DNA of 64,000 nt from Nitrospirota bacterium (GCA_023229435.1 JALNZF010000003.1:62001-126000), one strand, 5' to 3'. Shown: positions 1-8,981, counted from the stretch's first letter. Translations and numbers: made by a program. Notes: a model not told the origin generated them from the sequence alone.

Positions 1-72
1 AATAAGAGCTGGCTTAATCTTTCGCCTTTCTATCCGCAATCTGAAATCCGAAATTGAGATAAGGAGAAAACA

Positions 73-753
73 ATGTCCAGTCAGAAAGAACAGGAACTCG
101 AAAAACTCAAGGAACGGATACTCGCAATGGGAGGGTTAGTCGAGGACTCAATCCGAAAATCCGTCAAGGCCCTCGTTGAGCGGGATCCGGCCCTTGCGAT
201 CAAGGTGATGGAAGGAGACGCCATTGTCAACAACTTCGATGTTGAGATCGAGGAGGAGTGCATCAAATTCATCGCCCTCTGGCAGCCCACAGGCAGCAAC
301 CTCCGGTTCGTGACCACAGCCATCAAGATCATAACCGACCTTGAGCGCATGGGCGACCTTGCCGTGGACATATGCGAACGCGCCGTGGAACTGCTCGAAG
401 AGCCGCCGCTCAAACCCTACATCGACATCCCGCGCATGGCCGAGGCATCACAGAAAATGCTCAAGGACAGCCTCGATGCCTTTGTGGCCGGGGATGCGGA
501 CCTTGCCATGACCGTTTGCGCTGCCGACGATTTCGTTGATAATTTGAACGTGCAGATATTCAACGAGTTGCTCGTGTATATGCTCAAGGACCCGAAAAAC
601 ATATCCCGGGCCGTGCGTCTGTCCTATATTACCAAGTACCTGGAGCGCGTCGGTGACCACGCCACCAACATTGCCGAGATGGTCGTGTACATGGTCAAGG
701 GAAAGGTCATCCGTCATATGGCGTGTGAGGCGCAAAAGAAGCATGAGGGCTGA
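73..753 (+). CDS. phoU: PhoU-family phosphate signalling/transport regulator
   Basis: PhoU is a cytoplasmic negative modulator that links the Pst phosphate transporter to the PhoR sensor kinase. The 226-residue length and the two tandem three-helix repeats fit the family. Each repeat has a metal-binding type motif, seen as 'DLERMGDLAVDI' near residue 90 and 'YLERVGDHATNI' near residue 190. The ATG follows a good AAGGAG ribosome binding site. The rest of a pst operon would lie upstream, outside the window. The function follows from the family; no phosphate box is visible in the 72 bases upstream. Confidence 0.95.
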   Translation: MSSQKEQELEKLKERILAMGGLVEDSIRKSVKALVERDPALAIKVMEGDAIVNNFDVEIEEECIKFIALWQPTGSNLRFVTTAIKIITDLERMGDLAVDICERAVELLEEPPLKPYIDIPRMAEASQKMLKDSLDAFVAGDADLAMTVCAADDFVDNLNVQIFNELLVYMLKDPKNISRAVRLSYITKYLERVGDHATNIAEMVVYMVKGKVIRHMACEAQKKHEG

Positions 754-776
754 CAGGTAAAAAAACCGTATCTGCT

Positions 777-929
777 CAGGTCAAAATCTGTTAGCCGCAA
801 AAGAACGCAAAGAACTCAAAGAAAAGCCTGAAATCATATACTTCAGTTTTAATTCTCTCTGCGATCCTGGAGCCTGCCCTCGAAATGTTTTATCGGGGGT
901 TCTTTTGCGGCCAACCTGAATAGTTACAA
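777..929. repeat. Palindromic intergenic repeat, 'AAAGAACGC' family
   Basis: The left arm carries GCCGCAAAAGAACGCAAAG and the right arm ends in TTCTTTTGCGGCC, so the ends are inverted copies of one another. A second member lies at 22581-22722 with the same outer words. The right arm is interrupted at about 870-903 by a smaller palindrome. This repeat is the main content of the 754-1106 gap; no gene is seen there. Confidence 0.75.
870..903. repeat. Small palindrome nested inside a larger repeat
   Basis: The segment has the form GCCTGCCCTCGA...TCGGGGGTTC and sits inside the right arm of the 777-929 element, splitting the word that is continuous in the sister copy at 22690-22707. Similar segments occur at 45724-45757 and 50449-50481, each inside or beside a different repeat. 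This suggests a small insertable palindrome. Confidence 0.5.
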
Positions 930-1106
930 AAAACCGGCCCTGCGCCCATAACCCCTTGAGTGAAAAGATAAAATGTTTGACAAACCCCACCACACAAGGT
1001 AAAATCAGCTTTCAGAAAATCCCGCATCCCGGGCCGGAACAGGGAACTCGGAATGTTCTTCCCCGGACACGCTCAAGCCCGTTTCCATGAGAAAAGAACT
1101 GCATAC

Positions 1107-2792
1107 ATGACATCAGTCTCCAAACAAACAGGCCGCCTTGAGATGCGCGACCTCATTATCCTGACTGTCCTGATCTGCCTTCTTTTTACGTTTATGCTCG
1201 GAAACCGTCCCCTGTCAGTGCCGGATGAAGGCAGGTATGTCGAGATCCCCCGGGAGATGGTGGCCTCGGGAAACTACCTTACCCCCCGCCTGAACAGCGT
1301 AAAATACTTTGAAAAACCCGTTTTTTTCTACTGGCTCGAGGCCTTTTCGATCAAACTCTTTGGGCTGAATGAATTTACGCTCCGGCTCTGGCCGGCATTG
1401 TTCGCGCTCTTTGGATGCCTTGCCGTTGCCGTTGCCGGCGCGCGCCTGTTCGGACGCAGGACCGGTCTGCTGAGTGCGGCGGTCCTTGCCACGAGCCTCC
1501 TGTACTACGGACTGAGCCGTGCGATCATCCTCGACATGCCGGTTTCTATTTTGCTCACCCTGGGGCTTCTGTCTTTTCTGATGGGCATACACGAGGCCCC
1601 GGGACTAAAGCGCCGGCTTTATTTGTGGGGTTTTTATGCCTTCGCCGCGCTGGCGGTCCTGACCAAAGGCCTGATCGGCATCATCATCCCGGGCATGGTG
1701 ACCGGCGCCTGGATCCTCCTCCTGGGTGAATGGCGAATGCTCAAAACGCTGTATATTCCTTCGGGCCTTGCCCTGTTCCTGCTCATTGCCGCGCCGTGGC
1801 ATATCATGGTGGGTATGGCCAACCCCGAGTTTTATCAATTCTATTTCATCCATGAACACTTCCAGCGCTTCTTGACCAAAGTACATGGCCGTTATCAGCC
1901 GTTCTGGTATTTCATGCCCATCGTACTGCTGGGGCTGTTTCCCTGGAGCGCCTTCCTCGTGCAGGCGATCAAGCACAGCGTCCCGTCGACCTGGCGGGAA
2001 CGCCATGAGCACCGGGATGCGCTCTTTCTCATGCTCTGGGCAGGGCTGGTGTTTCTCTTTTTCTCGGCATCAGGCTCGAAGCTGGCGCCTTATATCCTGC
2101 CGGTCTTTCCGCCCCTGGCGCTTTTGATCGGACGTTATCTCGCAGCAGCCTGGGACAGCCGCAATTTTCCCGGCCTCCGGGCAGGATACGCGATTGTCCT
2201 GATCGCATCGCTGCTGCTTGCCGCGGCCTTCCTTGGTCTGCCGTACTACTGGCCCATACCCGCCGAGGCGCAGATGCTCGGTGTATACCGATATACCATC
2301 GCCTTCACGCTGGCCATCGGCGGCGCGGCAGCGTGGGTACTGATGAGGTATCGCGGTCTCGGGTGGGCCTTTATCGCACTGGCCATGACCTCGGCGCTTT
2401 TTCTCACTCAAGTGAACGCAGCCGCGCCCCGCGTCGATACCAAGTCGGTCAAACAGCTTGCGGTCGAGCTCAAGGCCCGTCTCAAATCCGGCAACGAAGT
2501 GGCCAGCTACCGGGAATACTATCAGGACCTCCCGGTGTACCTTGAGCAGCGAATCACGGTGGTTGACTGGGGCGGCGAGCTCAATTTCGGCAACAGCGTG
2601 GAAGATACCAAAGCGTGGATGACCGATGGCGACACGTTCTGGAAACGCTGGCAGGGACCGGCGACGATGTATTTGCTTACCCCGATCGAGGACTACGAAG
2701 CCCTGAAGCAATCATCGCCGGATCTTCCGTTGTTCCCGATCGCCCGGAACAACAGGAATATCGTGTTGTCCAATAGAGAGGTCAAGCCATGA
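1107..2792 (+). CDS. arnT: ArnT-like glycosyltransferase (lipid A L-Ara4N transferase)
   Basis: This is an inner-membrane GT83/PMT-type enzyme that would move 4-amino-4-deoxy-L-arabinose from undecaprenyl phosphate to lipid A. About a dozen hydrophobic segments are visible. The first periplasmic loop carries 'PDEGRYVEIPREM' followed by 'KYFEKPVFFYW', both typical of ArnT and related transferases. The open frame begins at 1053, but that upstream codon has no ribosome binding site. The ATG at 1107, or the one at 1143 just before the first membrane helix, is more likely. The gene overlaps arnE by four bases (ATGA). Context of arnE, B, C, A and D makes the assignment firm. Confidence 0.9.
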   Translation: MTSVSKQTGRLEMRDLIILTVLICLLFTFMLGNRPLSVPDEGRYVEIPREMVASGNYLTPRLNSVKYFEKPVFFYWLEAFSIKLFGLNEFTLRLWPALFALFGCLAVAVAGARLFGRRTGLLSAAVLATSLLYYGLSRAIILDMPVSILLTLGLLSFLMGIHEAPGLKRRLYLWGFYAFAALAVLTKGLIGIIIPGMVTGAWILLLGEWRMLKTLYIPSGLALFLLIAAPWHIMVGMANPEFYQFYFIHEHFQRFLTKVHGRYQPFWYFMPIVLLGLFPWSAFLVQAIKHSVPSTWRERHEHRDALFLMLWAGLVFLFFSASGSKLAPYILPVFPPLALLIGRYLAAAWDSRNFPGLRAGYAIVLIASLLLAAAFLGLPYYWPIPAEAQMLGVYRYTIAFTLAIGGAAAWVLMRYRGLGWAFIALAMTSALFLTQVNAAAPRVDTKSVKQLAVELKARLKSGNEVASYREYYQDLPVYLEQRITVVDWGGELNFGNSVEDTKAWMTDGDTFWKRWQGPATMYLLTPIEDYEALKQSSPDLPLFPIARNNRNIVLSNREVKP

Positions 2793-3154
2793 GCTATTTC
2801 CCCCTGATCATGCTGGGCGTGCTGCTGAACGCCGCTGCGCAGTTATTCCTCAAGGAGGGAATGCGCCGGATCGGCCACTTCGAGTTCGTCTGGGCCAACA
2901 TCGTGCCCATCACCATGCAGGTGGCGGGAAATATCTTCGTCCTGGGCGGCCTGCTCTGCTACGTCATCAGCGTCGCGGTCTGGCTCCTGGTCCTGTCGCG
3001 GGTCGAGGTGAGCTTCGCCTATCCCCTGCTCTCCGTGGGATATATCGTGAACGCCGTGGCGGGGTACTACCTGTTTCAGGAAAATCTTTCGATGACCCGC
3101 ATCACGGGGATACTGATCATTTGTGTGGGCGTGTATTTTGTGACGAAGAGCTGA
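2789..3154 (+). CDS. arnE: ArnE-like small multidrug-resistance family flippase subunit
   Basis: The 121-residue protein has four hydrophobic helices, as expected for the SMR/EmrE fold. In enterobacteria ArnE and ArnF together flip undecaprenyl phosphate-L-Ara4N to the periplasmic face. Only one such subunit is present here, so either it acts as a homodimer or the partner is elsewhere. Its start overlaps the arnT stop, which indicates translational coupling. A stretch of 190 bases containing repeats separates it from arnB. Confidence 0.85.
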   Translation: MSYFPLIMLGVLLNAAAQLFLKEGMRRIGHFEFVWANIVPITMQVAGNIFVLGGLLCYVISVAVWLLVLSRVEVSFAYPLLSVGYIVNAVAGYYLFQENLSMTRITGILIICVGVYFVTKS

Positions 3155-3172
3155 AGATAGCTATAAACAATT

Positions 3173-3331
3173 TTCACCACAGAGGGCACAGAGAGGCAAT
3201 CACATGCCGTCATTCCCGAGGCCTTTTAAGCCTGCCCCGGTACGTTTTTAAGCCGGGGGGAATATGGCGTTGTAGTTTGGCAAGAATATAAAACCAGATC
3301 CCCGATTGAAACGTTCGGGGATGACAAATTG
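3173..3331. repeat. Composite of two palindromic repeat types between arnE and arnB
   Basis: At 3173-3200 there is a half copy of the CACCACAGAGGGCACAGAG word. From about 3209 to 3331 lies a second repeat that opens with GTCATTCCCGAGG and closes with TTCGGGGATGAC, its inverted end. The closing arm matches the ends of the two copies that flank dut at 30013-30092 and 30634-30713. Confidence 0.65.
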
Positions 3332-3344
3332 AAAAAGGAACTCT

Positions 3345-4520
3345 ATGTCCAACAATCCAAACGAAGACTTCCTTCCCTTCTCACGGCCGTCCATCAGCGA
3401 GGCTGCCATTGACGAGGTCGTGACCTGCCTGAAATCCGGCTGGATCACCACCGGTCCGCGGGTCAAGCAGTTCGAAGAGGATCTGAAAGCTTACCTCGGC
3501 GCTCCGCATGTGCTTGCCCTCACCTCTGCCACGGCAGGCCTGCACCTCGTGCTCGTCGCGCTTCGTATGAAACCCGGCGACGAGGTAATCACCACTCCCA
3601 TGACCTTCGCGGCTACTTTGAATACCATCGTGCTCGCCGGCGGCAGACCCGTGCTCGTGGACGTCGAGCCCGGCACCTACAACATCGACGTGACGAAGAT
3701 CGAGAAGGCCATCACAAAACGAACCCGCGCCATTATGCCGGTGCATTTTGCGGGGCTGCCTGTTGACCTTGACCCGCTGTACGACATTGCGAAAAAACAC
3801 AACCTGCGGGTGATCGAGGACGCGGCGCACGCCATCGGCACGGAGTATAAGGGTGGGCGCATCGGCAGCTTCGGCGACGTCCAGGTCTTCAGCTTTCATC
3901 CCAACAAGAATATGACCACCGGAGAAGGCGGATGCATTGCAACGCGGGATGAGAAGCTTGCCTCGGACGTTGCGCTGCTTCGATTCCACGGCATGGACCG
4001 CGAGGCTTGGAACCGCTTCGGCAAAAAAGGCACCCAGCACTACGAGATCATAACACCGGGATACAAGTACAACATGATGGATATCCAGGCCGCGCTCGGA
4101 CTGCACCAGCTCAAACAGCTCGATGGTTTTATCAAGCGCCGCACCGCGATCGCCCTGCGCTATCAGCAGGTCCTTGCGGACTGGCCTGAGTGGACGCTCA
4201 CCAGGGCGCCCTCGTATCAGCATCTTCATGCATGGCACCTTTACGCGCCGCTCATCAACCCCGATGCGGCGAAGATGGACCGCGACGCCTTCATGCAGGG
4301 CATGAAAGAACGCAATATCGGCACCGGTCTGCACTACCGGGCGGTGCACCTCTATCCTTACTATCGTGAGCACTTTGGCTTCAAGCGCGGAGATTTCCCG
4401 AATGCAGAATCCATTTCAGACCGCATCGTGAGTTTGCCGCTCTTCCCTGCCATGACCGATGCGGACCAGGACCGGGTGATCGCTGCGATGACCGACCTGT
4501 TCAAGAGGAAACGATCATGA
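3345..4520 (+). CDS. arnB: DegT/DnrJ/EryC1/StrS aminotransferase (UDP-Ara4O to UDP-L-Ara4N)
   Basis: This is a PLP-dependent aminotransferase of 391 residues, the usual ArnB length. It shows 'ITTGPRVKQFE' near the N-terminus, the cofactor-pocket segment 'VIEDAAHAIGTEYKG', and the Schiff-base lysine region 'FSFHPNKNMTTGEGG'. The enzyme would transfer an amino group from glutamate to the 4-keto sugar made by the decarboxylase encoded downstream. An AAGGA ribosome binding site precedes the ATG. The stop overlaps arnC by four bases, so B, C and the formyltransferase form a translationally coupled trio. Confidence 0.95.
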   Translation: MSNNPNEDFLPFSRPSISEAAIDEVVTCLKSGWITTGPRVKQFEEDLKAYLGAPHVLALTSATAGLHLVLVALRMKPGDEVITTPMTFAATLNTIVLAGGRPVLVDVEPGTYNIDVTKIEKAITKRTRAIMPVHFAGLPVDLDPLYDIAKKHNLRVIEDAAHAIGTEYKGGRIGSFGDVQVFSFHPNKNMTTGEGGCIATRDEKLASDVALLRFHGMDREAWNRFGKKGTQHYEIITPGYKYNMMDIQAALGLHQLKQLDGFIKRRTAIALRYQQVLADWPEWTLTRAPSYQHLHAWHLYAPLINPDAAKMDRDAFMQGMKERNIGTGLHYRAVHLYPYYREHFGFKRGDFPNAESISDRIVSLPLFPAMTDADQDRVIAAMTDLFKRKRS

Positions 4521-5452
4521 GCAAACCCTACGTAAGCATCGTGATACCGGTTTATAACGAGGAGGCGAATCTCGAAGCCCTCTTCTCGCGTCTTATGGCG
4601 GTGATGGACAGGATCGGGAAGCCCTTTGAGGTGTTGTTCACGAACGACGGCAGCCGTGACCGCTCCGGCGCGATACTGAAGGAATTCCACGAACGCCGTC
4701 CCAACGAGGTGCGCGTCATCGAATTCAACGGCAATTTCGGCCAGCATATGGCCATCATGGCGGCCTTCGAGCGCGTACGCGGCGACGTTATCGTGACCCT
4801 GGACGCGGACCTCCAGAACCCGCCCGAAGAGATCCCCAAACTGCTCTCCGCGATCGAGGAAGGACACGATGCGGTAGGTGGCTATCGCAGGGACCGGCAG
4901 GACTCCGTCTTCAGGAAGTTTGCCTCAAAGATAATCAACGCTATCCGCGCAAAGGTAACGAACATCCGCATGCGCGATCAGGGGTGCATGCTGCGCGCCT
5001 ACCGTAAGAACATCATCGAGAGCATCGTTGCAAGCGGCGAGACCTCGACCTTCATCCCCGCCCTCGCGTACAGCTTTGCTGCCAGCCCCGCCGAGGTGGA
5101 AGTCGAACACGCGGCGCGCTCCGCCGGAGAATCAAAGTACCGCCTCTATGATCTGATCCGTTTGAACTTCGATCTCATGACCGGGTTCTCCGTCGTACCG
5201 CTCCAGGTATTCACCCTTTTCGGCATGGTCGTCTCCGCCTTCAGTCTCCTGTTCGTGGTTTTCCTTTTTATCCGGCGCATTATCGTCGGCCCCGAGGCCG
5301 AGGGGTTGTTCACCCTCTTCGCGATCCTCTACTTCCTCGTGGGAATCGGTATTATGGGTCTCGGTATCATCGGCGAATACATCGGCCGTATCTATAAGGA
5401 AGTGAGGCGCAGACCGCGGTTCGTGATCCGCAAGGTCTACGAAATAAAATGA
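4517..5452 (+). CDS. arnC: Undecaprenyl-phosphate Ara4FN transferase (GT2)
   Basis: This is a GT2 glycosyltransferase of 311 residues. The N-terminal catalytic domain has 'SIVIPVYNEEANL', 'FTNDGSRDRSG' and the 'TLDADLQNPPEE' DXD region. Two C-terminal membrane helices at about residues 235-300 anchor it. ArnC moves formylated aminoarabinose onto undecaprenyl phosphate at the inner face of the membrane. It overlaps arnB upstream, and the next ATG lies inside its own stop region (5449-5452). Confidence 0.95.
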   Translation: MSKPYVSIVIPVYNEEANLEALFSRLMAVMDRIGKPFEVLFTNDGSRDRSGAILKEFHERRPNEVRVIEFNGNFGQHMAIMAAFERVRGDVIVTLDADLQNPPEEIPKLLSAIEEGHDAVGGYRRDRQDSVFRKFASKIINAIRAKVTNIRMRDQGCMLRAYRKNIIESIVASGETSTFIPALAYSFAASPAEVEVEHAARSAGESKYRLYDLIRLNFDLMTGFSVVPLQVFTLFGMVVSAFSLLFVVFLFIRRIIVGPEAEGLFTLFAILYFLVGIGIMGLGIIGEYIGRIYKEVRRRPRFVIRKVYEIK

Positions 5453-6351
5453 TGAGTAAACCCGCCATTCTTGTTTTTGCATACCATGACGTCGGCTATG
5501 AATGCCTCGATGCCCTGATCCAGAACGACGAGTACATTCTCGCCGTCATCACCCACAAAGACGACCCGGAGGAAGAGATCTGGTTCCGGTCCGTGGCGGC
5601 CCTCGCGAGGAAGTACGATATCCCCGTGCATTCACCTGAATCGGTGTACACGTCCGACTGGATCGAGCGGATACGTTCCTGGACTCCGGACCTCATTCTC
5701 TCGTTTTACTACCGGAACATGATCCACGAGGACATCCTGAGCATACCGCGTCTCGGCGCGTTTAACATGCACGGCTCGCTCCTGCCGAAATACCGCGGTC
5801 GCGCGCCGATCAATTGGGCTATCCTGAACGGAGAACGGTCTACGGGCGTGACCTTGCATCACATGGTCAAACAAGCCGACGCCGGGGACATCGTGGACCA
5901 GGAAGCGGTGCCCATCGGTCCGGAGGACACTGCCCGGGATGTGTTCGGCAAATGCGTCAAGGCCGCGCGTCTTGTGATTGAACGCCAAATCGGGCCGTTG
6001 ACTTCGGGAACAGCGCAGCGCCGTACGCAGGATGAGTCGCAGGCGACCAAGTTCGTCGGCAGAAAACCGGAAGACGGTCGCATCGACTGGACCCGGAGCG
6101 CGGACGAGATATATAATCTGGTCCGTGCCGTCACCCAACCCTATCCCGGAGCGTTCACCATGGTCAACGGTAAGAAGCTCCTGATCTGGTGGGCGACCCC
6201 CCGCAAGGACGCGGGAGAGAAACCCGGGACGATCACCTCAAGTGACCCGCTCGTCATAGCGACCGGTTCAGGAAGCCTCGAGGTCGTGAATTATGAGTGG
6301 GAGAATGAGGATGAGGGTGAATTGAACGTGCGGCAGGTACTGGGCACATAG
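5449..6351 (+). CDS. arnA: UDP-L-Ara4N formyltransferase (stand-alone ArnA N-terminal half)
   Basis: This 300-residue protein matches only the formyltransferase half of E. coli ArnA. It has the Met-tRNA formyltransferase fold signature 'FNMHGSLLPKYRGRAPINWA', with the catalytic Asn and His, and 'HHMVKQADAGDIVDQ' carrying the catalytic Asp. Two adjacent ATGs (5449 and 5452) overlap the arnC stop. The decarboxylase half is a separate gene 254 bases downstream. Splitting a normally fused bifunctional enzyme is unusual but keeps both activities. Confidence 0.92.
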   Translation: MMSKPAILVFAYHDVGYECLDALIQNDEYILAVITHKDDPEEEIWFRSVAALARKYDIPVHSPESVYTSDWIERIRSWTPDLILSFYYRNMIHEDILSIPRLGAFNMHGSLLPKYRGRAPINWAILNGERSTGVTLHHMVKQADAGDIVDQEAVPIGPEDTARDVFGKCVKAARLVIERQIGPLTSGTAQRRTQDESQATKFVGRKPEDGRIDWTRSADEIYNLVRAVTQPYPGAFTMVNGKKLLIWWATPRKDAGEKPGTITSSDPLVIATGSGSLEVVNYEWENEDEGELNVRQVLGT

Positions 6352-6491
6352 TTTCGTTGCTTCAACTTTTCCCTCCGACGTTGGGAGTGGACCGACGGGA
6401 GGGTGATCGTCAGCCGAAACCCACCCTCACCTATCCTCCCTTGTCAAGAAGGAGGCAGCCAACTAATGCAAATGCATAAATTATTGTTACC

Positions 6492-6545
6492 TGTAGGGCA
6501 AGGCTTTAGCCTTGCTTTAAGCAACCCTGAAGGGTTGCCCTACAA
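6492..6545. repeat. REP-like palindrome, 'TGTAGGGCAAGGC' family
   Basis: The element runs from TGTAGGGCAAGGCTTTAGCC to AGGGTTGCCCTACA, with outer arms that pair. An inverted-orientation relative lies at 39744-39808. It occupies the gap between the two arnA halves and may act as an RNA hairpin that attenuates read-through. Confidence 0.65.
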
Positions 6546-6570
6546 ATGATATAACAACAATTATTTCGTT

Positions 6571-6579
6571 TGCTATAAT
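6571..6579 (+). promoter_or_regulatory. Candidate extended -10 promoter upstream of the arnA decarboxylase gene
   Basis: TGCTATAAT is a perfect extended -10 (TGnTATAAT), 26 bases before the ATG at 6606. No convincing -35 hexamer is present, as is common for extended -10 promoters. It would give a leader of about 20 bases that contains the GGAG ribosome binding site and would allow the second half of the arn operon to be transcribed on its own. Confidence 0.5.
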
Positions 6580-6605
6580 TAACGTGAACAGAAATGGAGC
6601 ACATT

Positions 6606-7646
6606 ATGAGCCTCAAAATATTGATCCTCGGTGTAAATGGATTTATCGGAAGCAGCCTGACCGAATATATCCTGAAAAACAGGGGCTGGGAAATCTATGG
6701 CATGGACATGGGTACTGACAAGCTCGACCAGTGCCTGGGGCATGATCGATTTCATTTCGTCGAGGGCGATATCACCATCAACAAGGAATGGATCGAATAT
6801 CACGTCAAAAAATGTGACGTGGTTCTGCCTCTCGTAGCCATAGCCACCCCGGCCACCTATGTGATCGATCCTCTTCGCGTGTTCGAGCTGGATTTCGAAG
6901 CGAATCTCGATATCGTGCGTAAATGCGTACGCTATAAAAAGCGGGTGCTCTTTCCGTCCACTTCGGAGGTATACGGCATGTGCGCGGATCCGGCATTCGA
7001 CGAGAATACTTCAAACCTCGTTCTCGGCCCCATCAACAAGCAGCGATGGATCTACTCCTGCTCCAAGCAGCTCCTGGACCGGGTAATCCACGCGTACGGT
7101 ATGAAAGAAGGTCTGAAGTATACCCTTTTCAGGCCCTTCAACTGGGTCGGCCCCAAGCTCGATAATATCCTGGAACCCAAGGAAGGCAGCTCACGGGTAC
7201 TTACCCAGTTCATCGGCAATATCCTCCGCGGCAGGGACATACTTCTCGTGGACGGAGGAGCCCAGCGCCGGAGCTTCACCTTCATCGATGACGGTATCGA
7301 CGCACTGGTCCGCATCATCGAGAACAAGGACAATGCCGCCGACAGCCGCATCTTCAATATCGGCAATCCCAGGAACGATATGTCCGTCAGGGAGCTTGCC
7401 GAAACGCTGATCGAGCTCATCAAGACCTATCCGAAATATGCGAAGCTCGCCGAGAACGTCAAGCTCGTCACGGTCACGTCCGCTGACTATTACGGCGAAG
7501 GCTACCAGGACATCCAGACCCGTGTGCCTTCCGTTAAGAACGCGGAGAAATACCTGGGCTGGAAACCGACCACGGACCTGAAGACAGCGCTCCGGAAAAC
7601 GCTGGACTATCACCTCGGCAGGCCGTCAAGCGAGTTGAGCGAATAA
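6606..7646 (+). CDS. arnA: UDP-glucuronate 4-dehydrogenase/decarboxylase (stand-alone ArnA C-terminal half)
   Basis: This is an SDR-family NAD-dependent epimerase/dehydratase corresponding to the C-terminal half of E. coli ArnA. It has the Rossmann motif 'LGVNGFIGSSL', 'FPSTSEVYG' with the Ser/Glu catalytic pair, and 'YSCSKQLLDRVI' with the YxxxK tyrosine and lysine. It would oxidatively decarboxylate UDP-glucuronate to UDP-Ara4O for ArnB. The frame opens at 6594, but the ATG at 6606 has GGAG at the right spacing. A private promoter candidate lies just upstream. Confidence 0.93.
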   Translation: MSLKILILGVNGFIGSSLTEYILKNRGWEIYGMDMGTDKLDQCLGHDRFHFVEGDITINKEWIEYHVKKCDVVLPLVAIATPATYVIDPLRVFELDFEANLDIVRKCVRYKKRVLFPSTSEVYGMCADPAFDENTSNLVLGPINKQRWIYSCSKQLLDRVIHAYGMKEGLKYTLFRPFNWVGPKLDNILEPKEGSSRVLTQFIGNILRGRDILLVDGGAQRRSFTFIDDGIDALVRIIENKDNAADSRIFNIGNPRNDMSVRELAETLIELIKTYPKYAKLAENVKLVTVTSADYYGEGYQDIQTRVPSVKNAEKYLGWKPTTDLKTALRKTLDYHLGRPSSELSE

Positions 7647-7650
7647 TTTT

Positions 7651-7734
7651 CCCCTCACCTCAATCCTCTCCCCGTAGGGGAGAGGAAGCAAAAGCATACC
7701 CTCGCCCCCCGAGGGAGAGGGCCGGGGTGAGGGG
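7651..7734. repeat. Palindromic repeat, 'CCCCTCACC...GGTGAGGGG' family
   Basis: This GC-rich element consists of two hairpins (CTCTCCCCGTAGGGGAGAGG and a CCCTCGCC/GAGGGAGAGGG arm) bounded by CCCCTCACC and GGTGAGGGG. Other copies are at 26124-26207, inside mutL, and at 59215-59300. A half copy lies at 42597-42633. It fills the gap between the arnA decarboxylase gene and arnD. Confidence 0.8.
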
Positions 7735-7750
7735 GAATCCGAACTACGAT

Positions 7751-8662
7751 ATGACCAAACCCCTTCTCGCCATCAAGATCGACGTGGACACCGACCGGGG
7801 CACGCGCATCGGCGTGCCCAATCTTTTGGACCTCTTCGACGAGTTCAACATCAAGGCCACGTTCCTCTTCTCGCTCGGCCCCGACAACACCGGCCGCGCG
7901 ATCAAGCGCATCTTTCGGCCCGGGTTCCTGAGCAAGGTCAGCCGCACCAGCGTGGTTTCCACCTACGGCATCCGCACGCTTCTGAACGGCCTGATTCTGC
8001 CCGGCCCGCACGTCGGCAGGCGAAATGAAGGGGTGATGCGTCTTGCGCGCGACAGGGGTCATGAGGTCGGCATCCATTGCTATGATCATATTCGCTGGCA
8101 GGATGGCCTCGCGAAGATGGACCGCAACGAGGTCTACGAGGAGTTCGGCAAGGCTCGGAAGGAATTCGAGCGGATCTTCGGAAAACCGGCACAGACTGCC
8201 GGTTCGGCAGGCTGGCAGGCAAACAGTTTCAGTCTCGAGGCCTACGACGATGCACACCTGCTATATGCGAGCGATGCGCGCGGGACTCACCCATTTTCCC
8301 CGCGCGTAAATGGTGTAGTGTATAAGACACCCCAGATACCGACAACGCTTCCGACGCTGGATGAGTTACTCGGCAGACCTGAATATCCCGAGGGACGCAT
8401 CATCGCACATTACCTTGCGCTCCTGATACCTGACAAGTTGAACGTACTCACGATCCACGCGGAACTCGAAGGCATGAAGAAGATCGCCCTCTTCCGCACC
8501 TTCCTGGAGCAGATCAAATCCCGGCGTATACACATCGTCAAGCTTGAAGATTACGCCCGAGACCTTATGCAGGATCCTTCCTTTATACCGGTATGCGACC
8601 TCGTTTCCTGGACGGTCGATGGAAGAAGCGGCACGCTTGCGACCCAACAATGCGGGCAATGA
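7751..8662 (+). CDS. arnD: ArnD-type polysaccharide deacetylase (deformylase)
   Basis: This carbohydrate esterase family 4 protein removes the formyl group from undecaprenyl phosphate-Ara4FN. It starts 'KPLLAIKIDVDTDRGTRIG', has the metal-site Asp pair, and shows 'HEVGIHCYDHIRWQ', which resembles the HxxxxH metal motif of ArnD. The frame opens at 7727 inside the upstream repeat, but family alignment favours the ATG at 7751. It is the last gene of the arn cluster. Confidence 0.9.
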   Translation: MTKPLLAIKIDVDTDRGTRIGVPNLLDLFDEFNIKATFLFSLGPDNTGRAIKRIFRPGFLSKVSRTSVVSTYGIRTLLNGLILPGPHVGRRNEGVMRLARDRGHEVGIHCYDHIRWQDGLAKMDRNEVYEEFGKARKEFERIFGKPAQTAGSAGWQANSFSLEAYDDAHLLYASDARGTHPFSPRVNGVVYKTPQIPTTLPTLDELLGRPEYPEGRIIAHYLALLIPDKLNVLTIHAELEGMKKIALFRTFLEQIKSRRIHIVKLEDYARDLMQDPSFIPVCDLVSWTVDGRSGTLATQQCGQ

Positions 8663-8921
8663 CCGTGGATCAAACAAAGATGTACAACGTCTTGTCAGAT
8701 CAGATCTTTACAGGCTGTTCGGACGGACATCCGTCGGATGCCACGGAGCTTTCTACTCTGGATAAGAAGATGCTATGCAGTTCTGAGGTAGGGCACCTTT
8801 AATAAAATAACCATCAGATCAAGTCAATAGAGGACTTGCTTGCACCCCTCAGTATCCTATCAGATGCTACCCGAGCCTTCCTGTACCGAAGTACGGAGCG
8901 TCATACATAGCACCACAAATA

Positions 8922-8950
8922 AAAAGCGGGGCTTGAAACGCCCCGCTTTT
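8922..8950. terminator. Bidirectional rho-independent terminator
   Basis: The stem AAAAGCGGGGC pairs with GCCCCGCTTTT around a 7-base loop, with A and T tracts on both sides. It lies 32 bases beyond the PEP-CTERM stop on the minus strand and can also end transcription from the arn operon. The 259 bases between arnD and this hairpin contain no convincing gene. Confidence 0.85.
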
Positions 8951-8981
8951 ATAAGCTAATTTGGCAGAATTTATTACTTCT

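Noticed and set aside
1053..1106. Upstream start for arnT adding 18 residues
   Set aside because: There is no ribosome binding site and the extra residues are unlike ArnT N-termini.
8658..8802. A 48-codon frame overlapping the arnD stop
   Set aside because: There is no ribosome binding site apart from the arnD end, no recognisable features, and it runs toward a terminator; evidence is too weak for a gene.
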